Assembly (NCBI GenBank): GCA_016932435.1
Contig: JAFGCW010000089.1
Location: 1 to 64,000, forward strand
Source of the DNA: Dehalococcoidales bacterium
GTDB taxonomy: Bacteria > Chloroflexota > Dehalococcoidia > Dehalococcoidales > UBA2162
Length of the DNA: 64,000 bases
Reading direction: 5' to 3'
Part shown: piece by piece, positions 26,687 to 36,236 of the stretch
How the letters are laid out: the number at the start of each line of letters is the position of its first letter
How positions within the stretch are numbered: position 1 is the first letter of the stretch
Notes under the pieces: model-generated
Seen by the model: only the letters and a program-made list of their open reading frames with translations
Told to the model about the DNA's origin: nothing
The model's database searches: none
Position numbers and translations under genes: made by a program

Positions 26687-27871
26687 TTAAGTATACTTAT
26701 TAGCTTTATGCTTTTCGGCTATTTTTGCCGCCAGCCCGTCCAGAGCTTCGAAATCTGCTTCCTTCGGGAATCCCTTGCAGAGTACCGGATCTATTATTTC
26801 CACCTTGAGGTTCGGTATCATTCCGGCAAGCACGTCCACCGTTTTTCCACCCCATCCGTAAGAACCGATGATAGAGACGAACTTGATATTCGGTCTCAGG
26901 GCGTTTGCCAGGAACGCGGCGTAGGCAACCAGCGGATGCGGTCCGGCATGAATTGTCGGCACTCCCAGGACAACGGTAGCGGCGTCTACCAGCGACATGG
27001 CCAGCTTGCCGATATCCGTGACAGTAAGATCGAACTGCTTTACAGTTACCCCTTTTTCAGCCAGGGCGGTTACCAGGTATTCGACCATTCTGGCGGTGCT
27101 GCCGTGCATCGAAACATATGGTAGTACCACGGTGTTCTTCGGTTCGTCGAACACCCAGCTTCGATACGCGTCCATGATAAATGAAGGTTTGTTATGCATC
27201 GGCCCGTGACTGGGTGCGATGATTTCTATGTCATATTCTTTTACTTTTTCAAGGTTCTTTTGAATGGTCGGTCGAAAAGGCATCATTATTTCAGCGTAAT
27301 ACCTCTTGGCAGCTTCATATACCTGCCCTTCGTCGGTAATAAACATGTCTGTGGTGGCAAGATGAGAGCCGAAGAAGTCGCAGGAAAACAGTATTTTATC
27401 TTCCTTAAGGTACGTAACCATCGTTTCCGGCCAGTGAACCCAGGGAGTATGTAAGAACTCCAAGATCCTGTCTCCCAGTGAGACAGTCTCTTTATCCTCT
27501 ACCGTAATTATGCTGTCGCCGGGGACCATCAGATGGTCGACAAGCATATCTCTGCACTTCGGAGAGCAGATAACCTTCGCCCCGGGGTATTTAGCCAGCA
27601 CCTTAGGTATGGAACCCGAATGGTCCTGTTCGGCGTGGTGGGCGACTATATAGTCAAGGTTCTTGACTCCAAGCTCATCGAGGTTATCCAGCAGAATATG
27701 ATGCATCGGAGGGTCTACGCTATCGATAAGCGCCGTCTTTTCACTCCCCTTTACCAGATAGGCATTATAGCTTGTCCCGTCCGGCAGCGGGATCAGGCAG
27801 TCGAAAAGCCTTCTGTCCCAGTCGATCGCTCCTACGCAGTATATTCCCTTCTTCAGCTCTCTGGATCTCAT
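26687..27871 (-). CDS. fprA: FprA family A-type flavoprotein (oxygen/NO reductase)
   Basis: A 394-residue flavodiiron protein. The metallo-beta-lactamase-like domain has the diiron ligands H79-x-E81-x-D83-H84 in AHHAEQDHSG, with further ligands near HTPWVHWPETM and FSCDFFGSH. A flavodoxin domain follows (YVSMHGSTARMVEYL). It reduces oxygen to water, or NO, with electrons from rubredoxin. It starts one base after the rubredoxin stop. Confidence 0.95.
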   Translation of the reverse strand: MRSRELKKGIYCVGAIDWDRRLFDCLIPLPDGTSYNAYLVKGSEKTALIDSVDPPMHHILLDNLDELGVKNLDYIVAHHAEQDHSGSIPKVLAKYPGAKVICSPKCRDMLVDHLMVPGDSIITVEDKETVSLGDRILEFLHTPWVHWPETMVTYLKEDKILFSCDFFGSHLATTDMFITDEGQVYEAAKRYYAEIMMPFRPTIQKNLEKVKEYDIEIIAPSHGPMHNKPSFIMDAYRSWVFDEPKNTVVLPYVSMHGSTARMVEYLVTALAEKGVTVKQFDLTVTDIGKLAMSLVDAATVVLGVPTIHAGPHPLVAYAAFLANALRPNIKFVSIIGSYGWGGKTVDVLAGMIPNLKVEIIDPVLCKGFPKEADFEALDGLAAKIAEKHKANKYT

Positions 27872-27872
27872 A

Positions 27873-28034
27873 TTAGTCTACCTCTCTGAAATCTGCCTTG
27901 GAGGCTCCACAGATAGGGCATACCCAGTCGTCCGGCAGGTCTGCAAAAGCTGTACCCGGTGCTATACCGCTATCCGGGTCGCCTTCTTCCGGGTCATAGA
28001 TATAACCGCATACTGAACACTCATATTTTTTCAT
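27873..28034 (-). CDS. Rubredoxin
   Basis: A 53-residue rubredoxin in a frame from ATG 28034 to TAA at 27873. [15 protein letters not shown] and [15 protein letters not shown] carry the four iron-binding cysteines. GGAGGAG lies about 9 nt before the ATG. One base separates its stop from the fprA ATG, so it is the obvious electron donor for FprA and the superoxide reductase. Confidence 0.96.
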   Translation of the reverse strand: MKKYECSVCGYIYDPEEGDPDSGIAPGTAFADLPDDWVCPICGASKADFREVD

Positions 28035-28050
28035 ACCTGATTTCTCCTCC

Positions 28051-28557
28051 TTATTTTTCTACATAGCTTGGAGCCGATTTCGGCGTTGTCCCTCTTTTAA
28101 CCTGGTGATAATACTCATAGGTCATACAGGCATCTTCGGTAAGAACATCAGCGTCTACCAACTCGCCGATAAACATGGTATGTGTTCCCACATCCAAATC
28201 TTTAGTTACCCTGACTTCTATATATCCCGTCGTATAGTCGGTAACAACCGGGGCGCCGGTAGTGCCGATCCTGTAATTAATACCTTCGAACTTGTCAATA
28301 TCTCTACCTGATTTGAAACCGAAATTACCGATAAATGGCAGCGGTGCATCCTGGCAGAGAATCGAAGCGGTGAATACTCCGCTTTCCTTAATATATTCAT
28401 GGGTAAGGTTGCCTTTGTTAATACTGACGGCGATTGTTGGTGGTTCGGACGCCACCTGGATTACTGTGTTGGCTATCTGCCCGTTTATCTTGTCTCCGTT
28501 TACGGAACACACTACATAGACACCGTAACTTATTTTATATAATGCTTTTGTATTCAT
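28051..28557 (-). CDS. Flavin reductase-like FMN-binding protein
   Basis: A 168-residue protein with the flavin-reductase-like fold: [15 protein letters not shown] at the start, [19 protein letters not shown], and [16 protein letters not shown]. In high-molecular-weight rubredoxins this domain is fused to rubredoxin; here the rubredoxin is a separate gene 16 nt downstream. It probably transfers electrons from NAD(P)H to rubredoxin. Confidence 0.85.
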   Translation of the reverse strand: MNTKALYKISYGVYVVCSVNGDKINGQIANTVIQVASEPPTIAVSINKGNLTHEYIKESGVFTASILCQDAPLPFIGNFGFKSGRDIDKFEGINYRIGTTGAPVVTDYTTGYIEVRVTKDLDVGTHTMFIGELVDADVLTEDACMTYEYYHQVKRGTTPKSAPSYVEK

Positions 28558-28572
28558 TGAACGACTCCTGTT

Positions 28573-29103
28573 TTACCCGCCGTCAAGCGACGGATGTTCT
28601 TTTTCAACGAACCAGGCTGCCGGATCTTTAAGGTATTCGAAGTAATCGAGAAGTACCAGGAAGTGCTGCCTTTCTTCGTCGGCTATCTTTTCATAGAATT
28701 GTTTTTCCGCAATATGTACCGAGTTTTCTCTTTGCCTGTTATAAAAATCACGTGAGGCGCTCTCCATATCCATGGCTTTCTGGACAGTATCGATTTCCGT
28801 TTGTAGAGTTTCTTTTTCGGTGCTGATTTCAGTCATCATTTCAGAGAAGATAGTCCTGAGTTGATTCCCACCGGATGTATCGAATTCTGTTTTCGGCCAT
28901 CCCGTCTTTTTTTCGATAATTGCATATATTTCCTCGAATTTACGACGGTGATAATCTTCTTCTTTAGATAACGTCTCAAGCAGTTTTCTACCCATATCAT
29001 TCTTACTTTCAGCGCTTGCCTTTAGGTAAAACTCCTTACCGTCTATTTCCATCTGAATGGCTGTTTTCAGGGCTTCAAGGGTTTTTTCTTGCTCTTGTGT
29101 CAT
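28573..29103 (-). CDS. Ferritin-like diiron protein
   Basis: A 176-residue four-helix ferritin-like protein lacking the rubredoxin tail. Paired ligand helices are visible: AIQMEIDGKEFYLK and LSKEEDYHRRKF, then AMDMESASRDFYN and IADEERQHFLVLLDYF. It resembles rubrerythrin-related peroxidases or ferroxidases. It belongs to the oxygen-defence operon. Confidence 0.8.
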   Translation of the reverse strand: MTQEQEKTLEALKTAIQMEIDGKEFYLKASAESKNDMGRKLLETLSKEEDYHRRKFEEIYAIIEKKTGWPKTEFDTSGGNQLRTIFSEMMTEISTEKETLQTEIDTVQKAMDMESASRDFYNRQRENSVHIAEKQFYEKIADEERQHFLVLLDYFEYLKDPAAWFVEKEHPSLDGG

Positions 29104-29193
29104 GTTACTCTCCTTTTACCGAATCGGTAGGAAAATGTAAGTGTATCGCATAATAGCCCCGAGTATTCGGTTTGTCAATAGGAGAAGAGGTTT

Positions 29194-29907
29194 TCAAGCT
29201 GTTTCCAGGATTTTACCTTTAATTCCTATGGTGACTTCTTTTATCGGTATCTCTTTACCGCTTTGCAGTATTGCCTGTTTTACCATATGCACCAGGCCGG
29301 AACAACAGGGAACTTCCATATGAACCACCTTCAGACTCCTGACTGACGACTGTTTCAGTACTTCGGTCAACTTGGCAAGGTGTGCCTGGAAATCATCCAG
29401 TTTGGGGCAGGCTACGACCAGTGCGTGATCTTTCAGAAAATCCTGGTGAAAATCGGAATACGCGAATGGAACGCAGTCGGCCGCGATAACCAGATCGGCA
29501 TTCTGCAGGAAGGGTGCCATCGGCGGTACCAGTGTAAGCTGCACAGGCCAGTGTCCAAGCAGGGAATGGCGCGAGATCATTTCATCAGCAGAATCTCCGG
29601 TTTCTACGAACTGAGCCACGTTTGCAGATGTACACCCGCAGGCTAACTCTTCTTCCATACTTTCAAGATGCTTTTTCGTAGCTTCTTCATCGTATTCTTC
29701 CGCAGTGCGTTCCTCTACGGTGATAGCTCCCTGTGGACATTCACCCAGGCAGGCTCCAAGTCCGTCACAATATACCTCGCTGACAAGTCTTGCCTTGCCG
29801 TCGATTATCTGTAATGCGCCTTCTGCGCACGACGGTACGCAAAGACCGCAGCCATTACACTTTTCTTCATCAATCCTGACAATACTTCTTTTGACTTTTA
29901 CGGGCAC
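29194..29907 (-). CDS. 4Fe-4S protein with C-terminal cysteine region
   Basis: A 237-residue protein. The N-terminus has two [4Fe-4S] motifs (CNGCGLCVPSCAEG and CDGLGACLGECPQG). A middle region has CGCTSAN, and the C-terminal half includes AADCVPFAYSDFHQDFL and VPCCSGLVHM. It is common beside rubrerythrins and FprA in strict anaerobes. GTG 29907 is chosen because it overlaps the upstream stop (TAGTG) and follows GAGGAGAGG. A longer frame from 29934 would overlap the upstream gene. Confidence 0.82.
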   Translation of the reverse strand: MPVKVKRSIVRIDEEKCNGCGLCVPSCAEGALQIIDGKARLVSEVYCDGLGACLGECPQGAITVEERTAEEYDEEATKKHLESMEEELACGCTSANVAQFVETGDSADEMISRHSLLGHWPVQLTLVPPMAPFLQNADLVIAADCVPFAYSDFHQDFLKDHALVVACPKLDDFQAHLAKLTEVLKQSSVRSLKVVHMEVPCCSGLVHMVKQAILQSGKEIPIKEVTIGIKGKILETA

Positions 29908-30146
29908 TATTCCTCTCCTCTCAACTGCTTCCATCTTTCTTCACCAAGGCATTGCCGGGCTGAGACGCACCAGTCAATACATGAGGGGACCTGTTCTTTC
30001 TGTACCTTCTCACCGCATTTCTGGCATCTGGCACTCATTTCATCAGAGAAAATCTCAACCTCAGCTCCACATGCCGGGCACTTGTGAACCGATACCCGCA
30101 GATTTCTCATATCCTGTCCGGGACATTTGAATGTCATTTCCAGCAC
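29907..30146 (-). CDS. Small zinc-ribbon protein, first gene of the oxygen-defence operon
   Basis: A 79-residue protein with CPACGAEVEIF and CQKCGEKV, a four-cysteine zinc or iron ribbon, and a third pair CIDWCVSARQC. Such small proteins often open anaerobe operons with an ATP-binding or ferredoxin protein. GGAGGTGC precedes the ATG. Its stop overlaps the next start. Function is unknown. Confidence 0.7.
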   Translation of the reverse strand: MLEMTFKCPGQDMRNLRVSVHKCPACGAEVEIFSDEMSARCQKCGEKVQKEQVPSCIDWCVSARQCLGEERWKQLRGEE

Positions 30147-30518
30147 CTCCCTAAGGCAGGTTTACTATAGCAAATATTACTATCCACTGCCCGATAATGA
30201 TGTGATAAAGGTCATATATTGTGGATTAATCAACACGTGATTGTGAGATATATTAAGAAAACGGTTCTCTTTATAGTGATTTCAGGATGAAATCCTCGTT
30301 CTTTTCGCCAGCACTCTGTTTTCTTGACAATAAGAGCCCCGCTTCATTAGACTGAAAGTAGCAGAGTGATCACAGGAAGCGGACACCGCCTGTTGTTATA
30401 ATCAATCCTCCGTACAGAGAAATTCATTTCACGCGCATCCGTATTCAACTGTGCATTTTTATAAATAATGGCTATAATAGAGAGAAATTTTAATATAAAC
30501 TGAACCTGGAAAGAAAAT
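30147..30518. other. Divergent promoter region
   Basis: This 372-nt gap lies between the oxygen-defence operon and the CCG-LUD operon. TTGACA at 30324-30329 with TAGACT at 30348-30353 (18 nt) and TATAAT at 30473-30478 are candidate promoters for the plus-strand operon; the second is 41 nt before ATG 30519. No gene was seen. Confidence 0.5.
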
Positions 30519-31523
30519 ATGAGTAAAAAACTGATTCCTCCCGGACTGACCTACCTTGCCAACAACGTCGCCCTTAGTGATAACATCATCGGAGCAGCTA
30601 AAAAGGATGGAGCTAAATGGGCAAAGGACGTGAAATTTTCCTCTAATACGGAAACGGTATTCTTTGCCGGCTGCGGCTACCAGTATTCGAGCGAACTGGA
30701 TACTCTCATGTCCCTGATCCGAACGATTGATAAAAGCCCGATTAATACGGAAATGACGATGAATCTCGCCATATTCCAGAGGAAACTTGGACTCGATCTG
30801 GGTGGTGTCTATCGCAAGGTAATGACAAGGGGCGGTGAAGCTGACGCCCAGCCGTTAGTCAGCGCGGTCAAGGTTCTTAACAGGATAGGAATCGATCCTG
30901 GTTATCTTGGTGAAGAAGAGCCCTGCTGCGGCGGACTTTTATACTATATCGGGATGCAGAAAGAGTTTAATCGACATGCGAAAGACGTTCACAGCCGGTT
31001 AAAGGCAAAGGGCGTCAAAGAGATTATAAGTCTTGTTCCTTCCTGCACCTTCACCCTGAAGAGCCTTGTGCCGAAAGGCGCCGGAATTGATGATATCAAA
31101 GTCAGGCATTTCTGTGAGGTAGTCGATGAAAACCTTGCTTCGCTTAAAATGAAACTGCCGGAGAAGGTGAAAGTGACCTATCATGATCCCTGCCAGCTTT
31201 CTCGCAGCCTGGGATTGATCGATGAACCACGCAGAATACTGAACGCGATAGAAAACGTGGAACTGGTAGAACCGGCCTGGACGAAAGGTAAATTTTCTAC
31301 CTGCTGCGGCGGTGGGGGAGGTTTTGAGGCAGTGTTCCCGGAATTAAGTCATACCCTTGCAGTCAACCGAGCGAAAGAATTAATAGAAACTGAACCTGAT
31401 ATAATAGTAACTCACTGCCCGGGATGTATTATGCAGATAGAAGGCGGACTTAAGGAACTTGGTATCAAGAATGTCCAGGTACTCGACCTTGCACAGGTCG
31501 CAGGAATGGCTTTGGAGGTGTAA
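30519..31523 (+). CDS. CCG-domain Fe-S oxidoreductase (LutA/HdrD-like)
   Basis: A 334-residue protein with two cysteine-rich domains: AGCGYQYSS with EPCCGGLLYY, then YHDPCQLSR with STCCGGGGGFE and HCPGCIMQIEGGL. There is no N-terminal ferredoxin. It resembles LutA/LldE or the CCG part of HdrD. GGAAAG precedes the ATG. It is 4 nt from the LUD gene. LutA works with LutB in lactate oxidation, and the same pairing is seen here without LutC. Confidence 0.8.
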   Translation: MSKKLIPPGLTYLANNVALSDNIIGAAKKDGAKWAKDVKFSSNTETVFFAGCGYQYSSELDTLMSLIRTIDKSPINTEMTMNLAIFQRKLGLDLGGVYRKVMTRGGEADAQPLVSAVKVLNRIGIDPGYLGEEEPCCGGLLYYIGMQKEFNRHAKDVHSRLKAKGVKEIISLVPSCTFTLKSLVPKGAGIDDIKVRHFCEVVDENLASLKMKLPEKVKVTYHDPCQLSRSLGLIDEPRRILNAIENVELVEPAWTKGKFSTCCGGGGGFEAVFPELSHTLAVNRAKELIETEPDIIVTHCPGCIMQIEGGLKELGIKNVQVLDLAQVAGMALEV

Positions 31524-31527
31524 GTAA

Positions 31528-32739
31528 GTGTCGGTATTTTCTGAATATAAGAAGAATATGATGGATGCGGCTCATAACGACCGGATACGGCTCGCTCTGT
31601 CAAGGGGAATCGCCAGTTACCGGTCGAACGTGAACACTGCCCTTGAAAAATTTCCCCACTCGATACAACTGGCTGAAGAAGTCAAGCAGATAAAGGAACA
31701 GTCGATTATCGATATGGAAAAGCTTGCACAACAGGCTTGCGAAGTGATCGAGTCGAATAAGGGGAAGGCCTATATTGCCAGGACCGCTGATGACGCCCTT
31801 GAATTGATCGGTAAACTTACCGGTACCGGCAAGCTGATCGTCAAGGCGAAAAGCATGACCAGCGAGGAGATTCATGTCCGTGAATACCTCGAAGAAAAGG
31901 GTAACGAAGTATACGAGACCGACCTCGGTGAATTCATTATCCAGAAACTGAACTCGAATCCAATGCATATACTCTCGCCGGCCATCCATGTTCCGAAAGA
32001 GGACGTCGCCGAACTGTTCTCAAACATTACGGGAGAAAAACTTCCACCGGATGACATCGGTAAAATGGTAGAAACAGCCCGGAAACTGCTTAGAGAGAAG
32101 TATTTCGAGGCCGATATCGGAATGAGTGGCGCTAACGTCGTGTCCGCAGATACAGGCACACTGTTCCTGATCGAGAATGAAGGTAATATTAACCTGGCGA
32201 CCGGGGCACCCCCGGTTCATATAGCCCTTGTAGGAATGGAAAAACTGGTTCCGACACTGAGTGATGCTTTCAAAGTTGCCGAGGTTACCTGGAGGTACGC
32301 TAACTACACGATTCCCTCGTATGTCAGCTTGATATCAGGACCGAGTAAAACAGGTGATATCGAGAAGGTCATTACTTACGGCGCTCATGGACCGAAGGAA
32401 TTCCACGTGATTTTCCTTGACGACGGCAGAACAGAACTGGCAAAGAATCCGGTGTTACGCCAGGCATTATATTGCTTGAGATGCGGCGGCTGCCTTTACG
32501 AATGTCCGGTTTTTGCCGTTACGGCAGGAAAATTCGGAGACAAATATTTTACAGGCGTCGGAGCCGTCTGGGCGGCTATTATCAGCGAAAGCATCGAGAA
32601 AGCTGCTTCCATTGCTTACAGCTGCCTGATGTGTGGCAGGTGCAAGGAAAGGTGCCCGATGGATATCGATGTACCGAGTATGATGATAGAGCTTAAGAAG
32701 TACCTGGTCGAGGGTGAGGGCGATACGGCGGCGGAGTAG
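31528..32739 (+). CDS. LutB-like LUD-domain iron-sulfur protein
   Basis: A 403-residue protein. The LUD domain (TARTADDALELIG-like region, then GANVVSADTGTLFLIENEGN) is followed by a double [4Fe-4S] domain (CLRCGGCLYECPV and CLMCGRCKERCPM). It forms a complex with the CCG protein. The true start is near 31528, with GTG after the weak GTAAGTAA. It likely moves electrons between a hydroxyacid or thiol and the chain. Downstream genes make or use fumarate. Confidence 0.82.
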   Translation: MSVFSEYKKNMMDAAHNDRIRLALSRGIASYRSNVNTALEKFPHSIQLAEEVKQIKEQSIIDMEKLAQQACEVIESNKGKAYIARTADDALELIGKLTGTGKLIVKAKSMTSEEIHVREYLEEKGNEVYETDLGEFIIQKLNSNPMHILSPAIHVPKEDVAELFSNITGEKLPPDDIGKMVETARKLLREKYFEADIGMSGANVVSADTGTLFLIENEGNINLATGAPPVHIALVGMEKLVPTLSDAFKVAEVTWRYANYTIPSYVSLISGPSKTGDIEKVITYGAHGPKEFHVIFLDDGRTELAKNPVLRQALYCLRCGGCLYECPVFAVTAGKFGDKYFTGVGAVWAAIISESIEKAASIAYSCLMCGRCKERCPMDIDVPSMMIELKKYLVEGEGDTAAE

Positions 32740-32750
32740 AATGGCTTCGC

Positions 32751-33596
32751 ATGAGAGACATAGACTGTCATGTAGTTACTGAGACGGTCTCTTCGCTATT
32801 TAAAGAGGCCTGTTTCAATCTGCCCCCGGACGTACTGTCTGCTCTTGAACACGCCAGAGAAAATGAAATATCACCGGCTGCCCGTGGCGTTCTTGAGACG
32901 ATTATCGAGAACGCCACGATTGCTTCCACGGATGGAATTCCTCTTTGCCAGGATACTGGAGTCGCTGTCGTGTTCCTGGAGATCGGTCAGGATATTCATA
33001 TCACCGGCGGCAATCTGTATTCCGCTGTTCAGAATGGGGTGCGGCGTGCCTATGACGAAGGATATCTCCGAAAATCTCTGGTAGGGAGTCCTTTTTCTTC
33101 GAGAATCAACACAAGAGATAATACACCTGCAATAATACACACTGATATTGTACCGGGCGATAAACTGGCGATTACTGCTATGCCGAAGGGTGGTGGCGCT
33201 GAAAATATGTCCCACTTGGCTATGCTCCTACCGGCTGACGGGAGAAGTGGCGTCATCGATTTTGTGGTACGTACCGTAGATGAGTCGGGAGGTAATCCCT
33301 GTCCTCCTCTTATCGTCGGTGTGGGCATAGGGGGTACCGCCGAATACTCGTTACTACTGGCGAAAAAGGCACTGCTTCGGACGATCAGTGATTCCAATCC
33401 TGATATGGAGAATGCTGAACTCGAAAAAGAGATCCTCGAGAAAGTGAACAATCTGGGGATAGGACCGATGGGATTCGGCGGTCTGACCACCGCTCTGGCG
33501 GTCCATGTCGAGACTCATCCGGCCCATATAGCCAGCCTGCCGGTAGCGGTGAACCTCCAGTGCCACAGCGCCCGTCAGAAAAAGGCGGTGCTGTAA
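32751..33596 (+). CDS. Class I fumarate hydratase, alpha subunit
   Basis: A 281-residue iron-sulfur lyase. Conserved segments are PLCQDTGVAVVFLEIG, GSPFSSRINTRDNTP, MPKGGGAENMSHLAML, GNPCPPLIVGVGIGGT and MGFGGLTTAL. The cluster cysteines are in LCQDTG, NPCPP and near the end (NLQCHSARQ). It hydrates fumarate to malate as a two-subunit, oxygen-sensitive enzyme. It overlaps the beta gene by TAATG. Confidence 0.93.
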   Translation: MRDIDCHVVTETVSSLFKEACFNLPPDVLSALEHARENEISPAARGVLETIIENATIASTDGIPLCQDTGVAVVFLEIGQDIHITGGNLYSAVQNGVRRAYDEGYLRKSLVGSPFSSRINTRDNTPAIIHTDIVPGDKLAITAMPKGGGAENMSHLAMLLPADGRSGVIDFVVRTVDESGGNPCPPLIVGVGIGGTAEYSLLLAKKALLRTISDSNPDMENAELEKEILEKVNNLGIGPMGFGGLTTALAVHVETHPAHIASLPVAVNLQCHSARQKKAVL

Positions 33597-34153
33597 TGAT
33601 GAAAAAGATTAATCTTCCGCTTACTGATGATGTCATCGAAGAACTCAGATGCGGTGACAGCGTATTACTGACAGGTGTGATGTACGTCGCGCGCGACGCT
33701 GCGCACCGGCGGATGGTGGAGTCCATAGACAAAGGAGAACCTCTTCCATTTGATATACGTGGCCAGATTATCTACTACATGGGACCGTCTCCGGCTCCTC
33801 CCGGTAAAGTGATAGGTTCCGCGGGACCGACTACCAGCGGACGGATGGATAGATACACCCCTAAGCTGATCGAGTGGGGACTAAAGGGTATGATAGGTAA
33901 AGGAATGCGTTCACAATCCGTAAAGGAGGCGATTTTGAAGTTCAAGGCGGTGTATTTCGGTGCGGTAGGTGGCGCGGGAGCTGTAATCTCGCGCAGTATC
34001 AAAAAATCGGAAGTAGTCGCCTATGATGATCTCGGTGCCGAAGCGGTGAGGAAGATAGAAGTGGAAGATTTTCCTGCGGTAGTAGTGAATGATATATACG
34101 GTGCCGACCTTTACGAGGATGGAAAAGCAGCCTACAGAAAGGCAGTAAAATGA
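33596..34153 (+). CDS. Class I fumarate hydratase, beta subunit
   Basis: A 185-residue C-terminal-type subunit. GDSVLLTGVMYVARDAAHRR, YYMGPSPAPPGKVIGSAGPT and AVYFGAVGGAGAVISR are family hallmarks. The start is ATG 33596, which shares bases with the alpha stop; an upstream in-frame GTG at 33560 is unlikely. Its TGA overlaps the next ATG. Confidence 0.93.
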   Translation: MMKKINLPLTDDVIEELRCGDSVLLTGVMYVARDAAHRRMVESIDKGEPLPFDIRGQIIYYMGPSPAPPGKVIGSAGPTTSGRMDRYTPKLIEWGLKGMIGKGMRSQSVKEAILKFKAVYFGAVGGAGAVISRSIKKSEVVAYDDLGAEAVRKIEVEDFPAVVVNDIYGADLYEDGKAAYRKAVK

Positions 34154-35712
34154 GGAAAGGCATTTCGACAAATCATTATGATTATATCATTGCAGGCAGC
34201 GGGATAGCCGGTCTGTATACCGCCCTCATGGCAAGGACTCATGGCACAGTGCTGGTGATAACCAAGGGAAGCATAGAAGACTGTAATACGAGGCATGCCC
34301 AGGGTGGTATAGCCGCGGCTATCGGTAGAGACGATTCCCCTGAACTTCATTTTAAAGATACGATTTCCGCCGGTGATGGTCTCTGCGATGAGGAAGCGGT
34401 GCGGATTATGGTTAATGAAGCGCCGGAGCGTATTTCCGAGTTAGTTAACATAGGAGTGCCTTTCGATACTCTTGACGGCGAAATTACTCTCACGAGGGAA
34501 GCAGCTCACAGTGTTTCAAGGATACTCCATGCGGGTGGAGATGCTACCGGAGAATATATCGAGGTTACCTTGAGCAACCAGATACGTATTTCCGGTATCC
34601 AGGTATTGGAAGACTCCCTGGCTACAGAGATCCTGGTCGATAAGGGCAAGGTTCAGGGGATTAAAGTTCTGGACTGCCGCACCGGTTCGATAGAGGAGTT
34701 CAGTTGTCGTTTCCTGATTCTCTCAACCGGCGGCGCCGGGCAGTTATATAAATTGAATACTAACTCGGATGTAGCAACCGGTGACGGACTGTCACTGGCT
34801 TATAATGCCGGAGCCGAGATAATCGATATGGAGTTCTACCAGTTCCATCCCACCGCACTCTCTCTTCCGGGGGTTACGCCTTTTCTCATTTCTGAAGCGG
34901 TCAGGGGTGAAGGTGGAATTCTTCTCAATGCTGACGGACGTCCGTTTATGGTTGATTATCACGAGAAAGGGGACCTTGCTCCGAGGGATGTCGTCGCACG
35001 CAGTATCTTGTACGAGATGGAAAAAACCGGAATTAATAAAGTGTATATCGATGTCACCCATCTGCCGGCTTTTACCGTTACTACCCGGTTCCCGCATATT
35101 TACAGGTTCTGTCTTGAACACGGCCTCAACATCACCCAGCAATTGATACCGGTAGCACCCGCCGCCCATTACATGATAGGCGGTGTCCGGACGAATAGCT
35201 GGGGTGAAACAAATATCACCGGTCTCTTTGCCTGTGGTGAGACAGCCTGCACTTCGATTCACGGAGCGAATCGATTAGCCTCTAATTCACTTCTTGAAGC
35301 GGTTGTTTTCAGCAAGAGAATCATTATGAGAACGATTGAAAGTAAAAACAGCCGGGAAACAGTTCCCATAAGTAATTCATCGGAAAAGCATTCTCTATCG
35401 GAGAGACAGAGCAGACTATCTTCAGTAAGTCCGAGTCTTTCGGCATTGCAGAGTCTTCTCTGGGAAGAAGTCGGTATCTTACGAAATAAAGAAGGTCTGA
35501 CTCAGGCTGCGGACACTCTCGCTGCATGGCAGAACCTGATTTCTCTACCGGCAGACCGCCCTTCTTACGAACTACATAATCTGATACTTGCAGGGCGTCT
35601 TGTTACGGAAGCGGCTCTTATGAGAAATGAGAGTCGCGGGGCTCATTTCAGATCTGATTACCCGAAGCGTTCACCTCGCTGGAAACACCACATTGTTTTT
35701 CGAAAAGATTAA
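34150..35712 (+). CDS. nadB: L-aspartate oxidase-type flavoprotein
   Basis: A 520-residue flavoprotein. The FAD motif is YIIAGSGIAGLYTAL. Diagnostic segments are RHAQGGIAAAIG, EAAHSVSRILHAGGDATGEY, FYQFHPTAL and IPVAPAAHYMIGGVRTNSWG, then CGETACTSIHGANRLASNS. NadB oxidises L-aspartate to iminoaspartate for NAD synthesis; in anaerobes fumarate can be the electron acceptor, which fits the fumarase next door. No nadA or nadC is adjacent. It overlaps the fumarase beta gene by ATGA. A fumarate-reductase-like role cannot be excluded. Confidence 0.85.
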   Translation: MRKGISTNHYDYIIAGSGIAGLYTALMARTHGTVLVITKGSIEDCNTRHAQGGIAAAIGRDDSPELHFKDTISAGDGLCDEEAVRIMVNEAPERISELVNIGVPFDTLDGEITLTREAAHSVSRILHAGGDATGEYIEVTLSNQIRISGIQVLEDSLATEILVDKGKVQGIKVLDCRTGSIEEFSCRFLILSTGGAGQLYKLNTNSDVATGDGLSLAYNAGAEIIDMEFYQFHPTALSLPGVTPFLISEAVRGEGGILLNADGRPFMVDYHEKGDLAPRDVVARSILYEMEKTGINKVYIDVTHLPAFTVTTRFPHIYRFCLEHGLNITQQLIPVAPAAHYMIGGVRTNSWGETNITGLFACGETACTSIHGANRLASNSLLEAVVFSKRIIMRTIESKNSRETVPISNSSEKHSLSERQSRLSSVSPSLSALQSLLWEEVGILRNKEGLTQAADTLAAWQNLISLPADRPSYELHNLILAGRLVTEAALMRNESRGAHFRSDYPKRSPRWKHHIVFRKD

Positions 35713-36134
35713 GCTTTGCCAGGTTTCTGAACATTTTTATTCTCTCGTGATCGTCCGTATCCTAGTTTTTTAGCTTTATCCGTCCATCCTCGTTCTGTCT
35801 TGAAGGGTACGCCTTTTTCCCCGGCGCCATATGCCCATTCACAGTGGAATTCTCTGCAGACCTTGGGTTTCGTATCATGGATAGTGCAGATAAATTTGTT
35901 TTCGGAGATTTCCTTGATAAAGGGGCAATACGCTGATTCTTCACTTCCGCGAATGTCTATCCAGAGGTCTCCATAGCCTTTGAGGGGTGGAACCGATGCG
36001 TATTTAAGAATATCCTCTCTCCCCTGGTCGACCCATCTCTGATAATCGGAACGTTTCGTGATAAGTACAACGGGTGCGGTGCAGCATTTTCCGCATTGGG
36101 CGCACCTCGGTCTTTTCCTCAGTTGCTCTTTCAT
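35709..36134 (-). CDS. YkgJ-type cysteine-cluster protein
   Basis: A 141-residue protein with the YkgJ pattern: RCAQCGKCCTAPVVLI, then YCPFIKE, FICTIHDTKPKVCREFHC. The cysteines likely bind zinc or a cluster. Function is unknown. It is convergent with and overlaps nadB by 4 bases. The C-terminal tail is basic. Confidence 0.8.
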   Translation of the reverse strand: MKEQLRKRPRCAQCGKCCTAPVVLITKRSDYQRWVDQGREDILKYASVPPLKGYGDLWIDIRGSEESAYCPFIKEISENKFICTIHDTKPKVCREFHCEWAYGAGEKGVPFKTERGWTDKAKKLGYGRSRENKNVQKPGKA

Positions 36135-36236
36135 TAATATTAATTATACCAGACCGGGGTAGATACTATATTGTCTGGGATGATAGTTATATTCTTGTGT
36201 ATTGTTTATTTGAATAGTTGTTCGAGCTGGCGGCTA

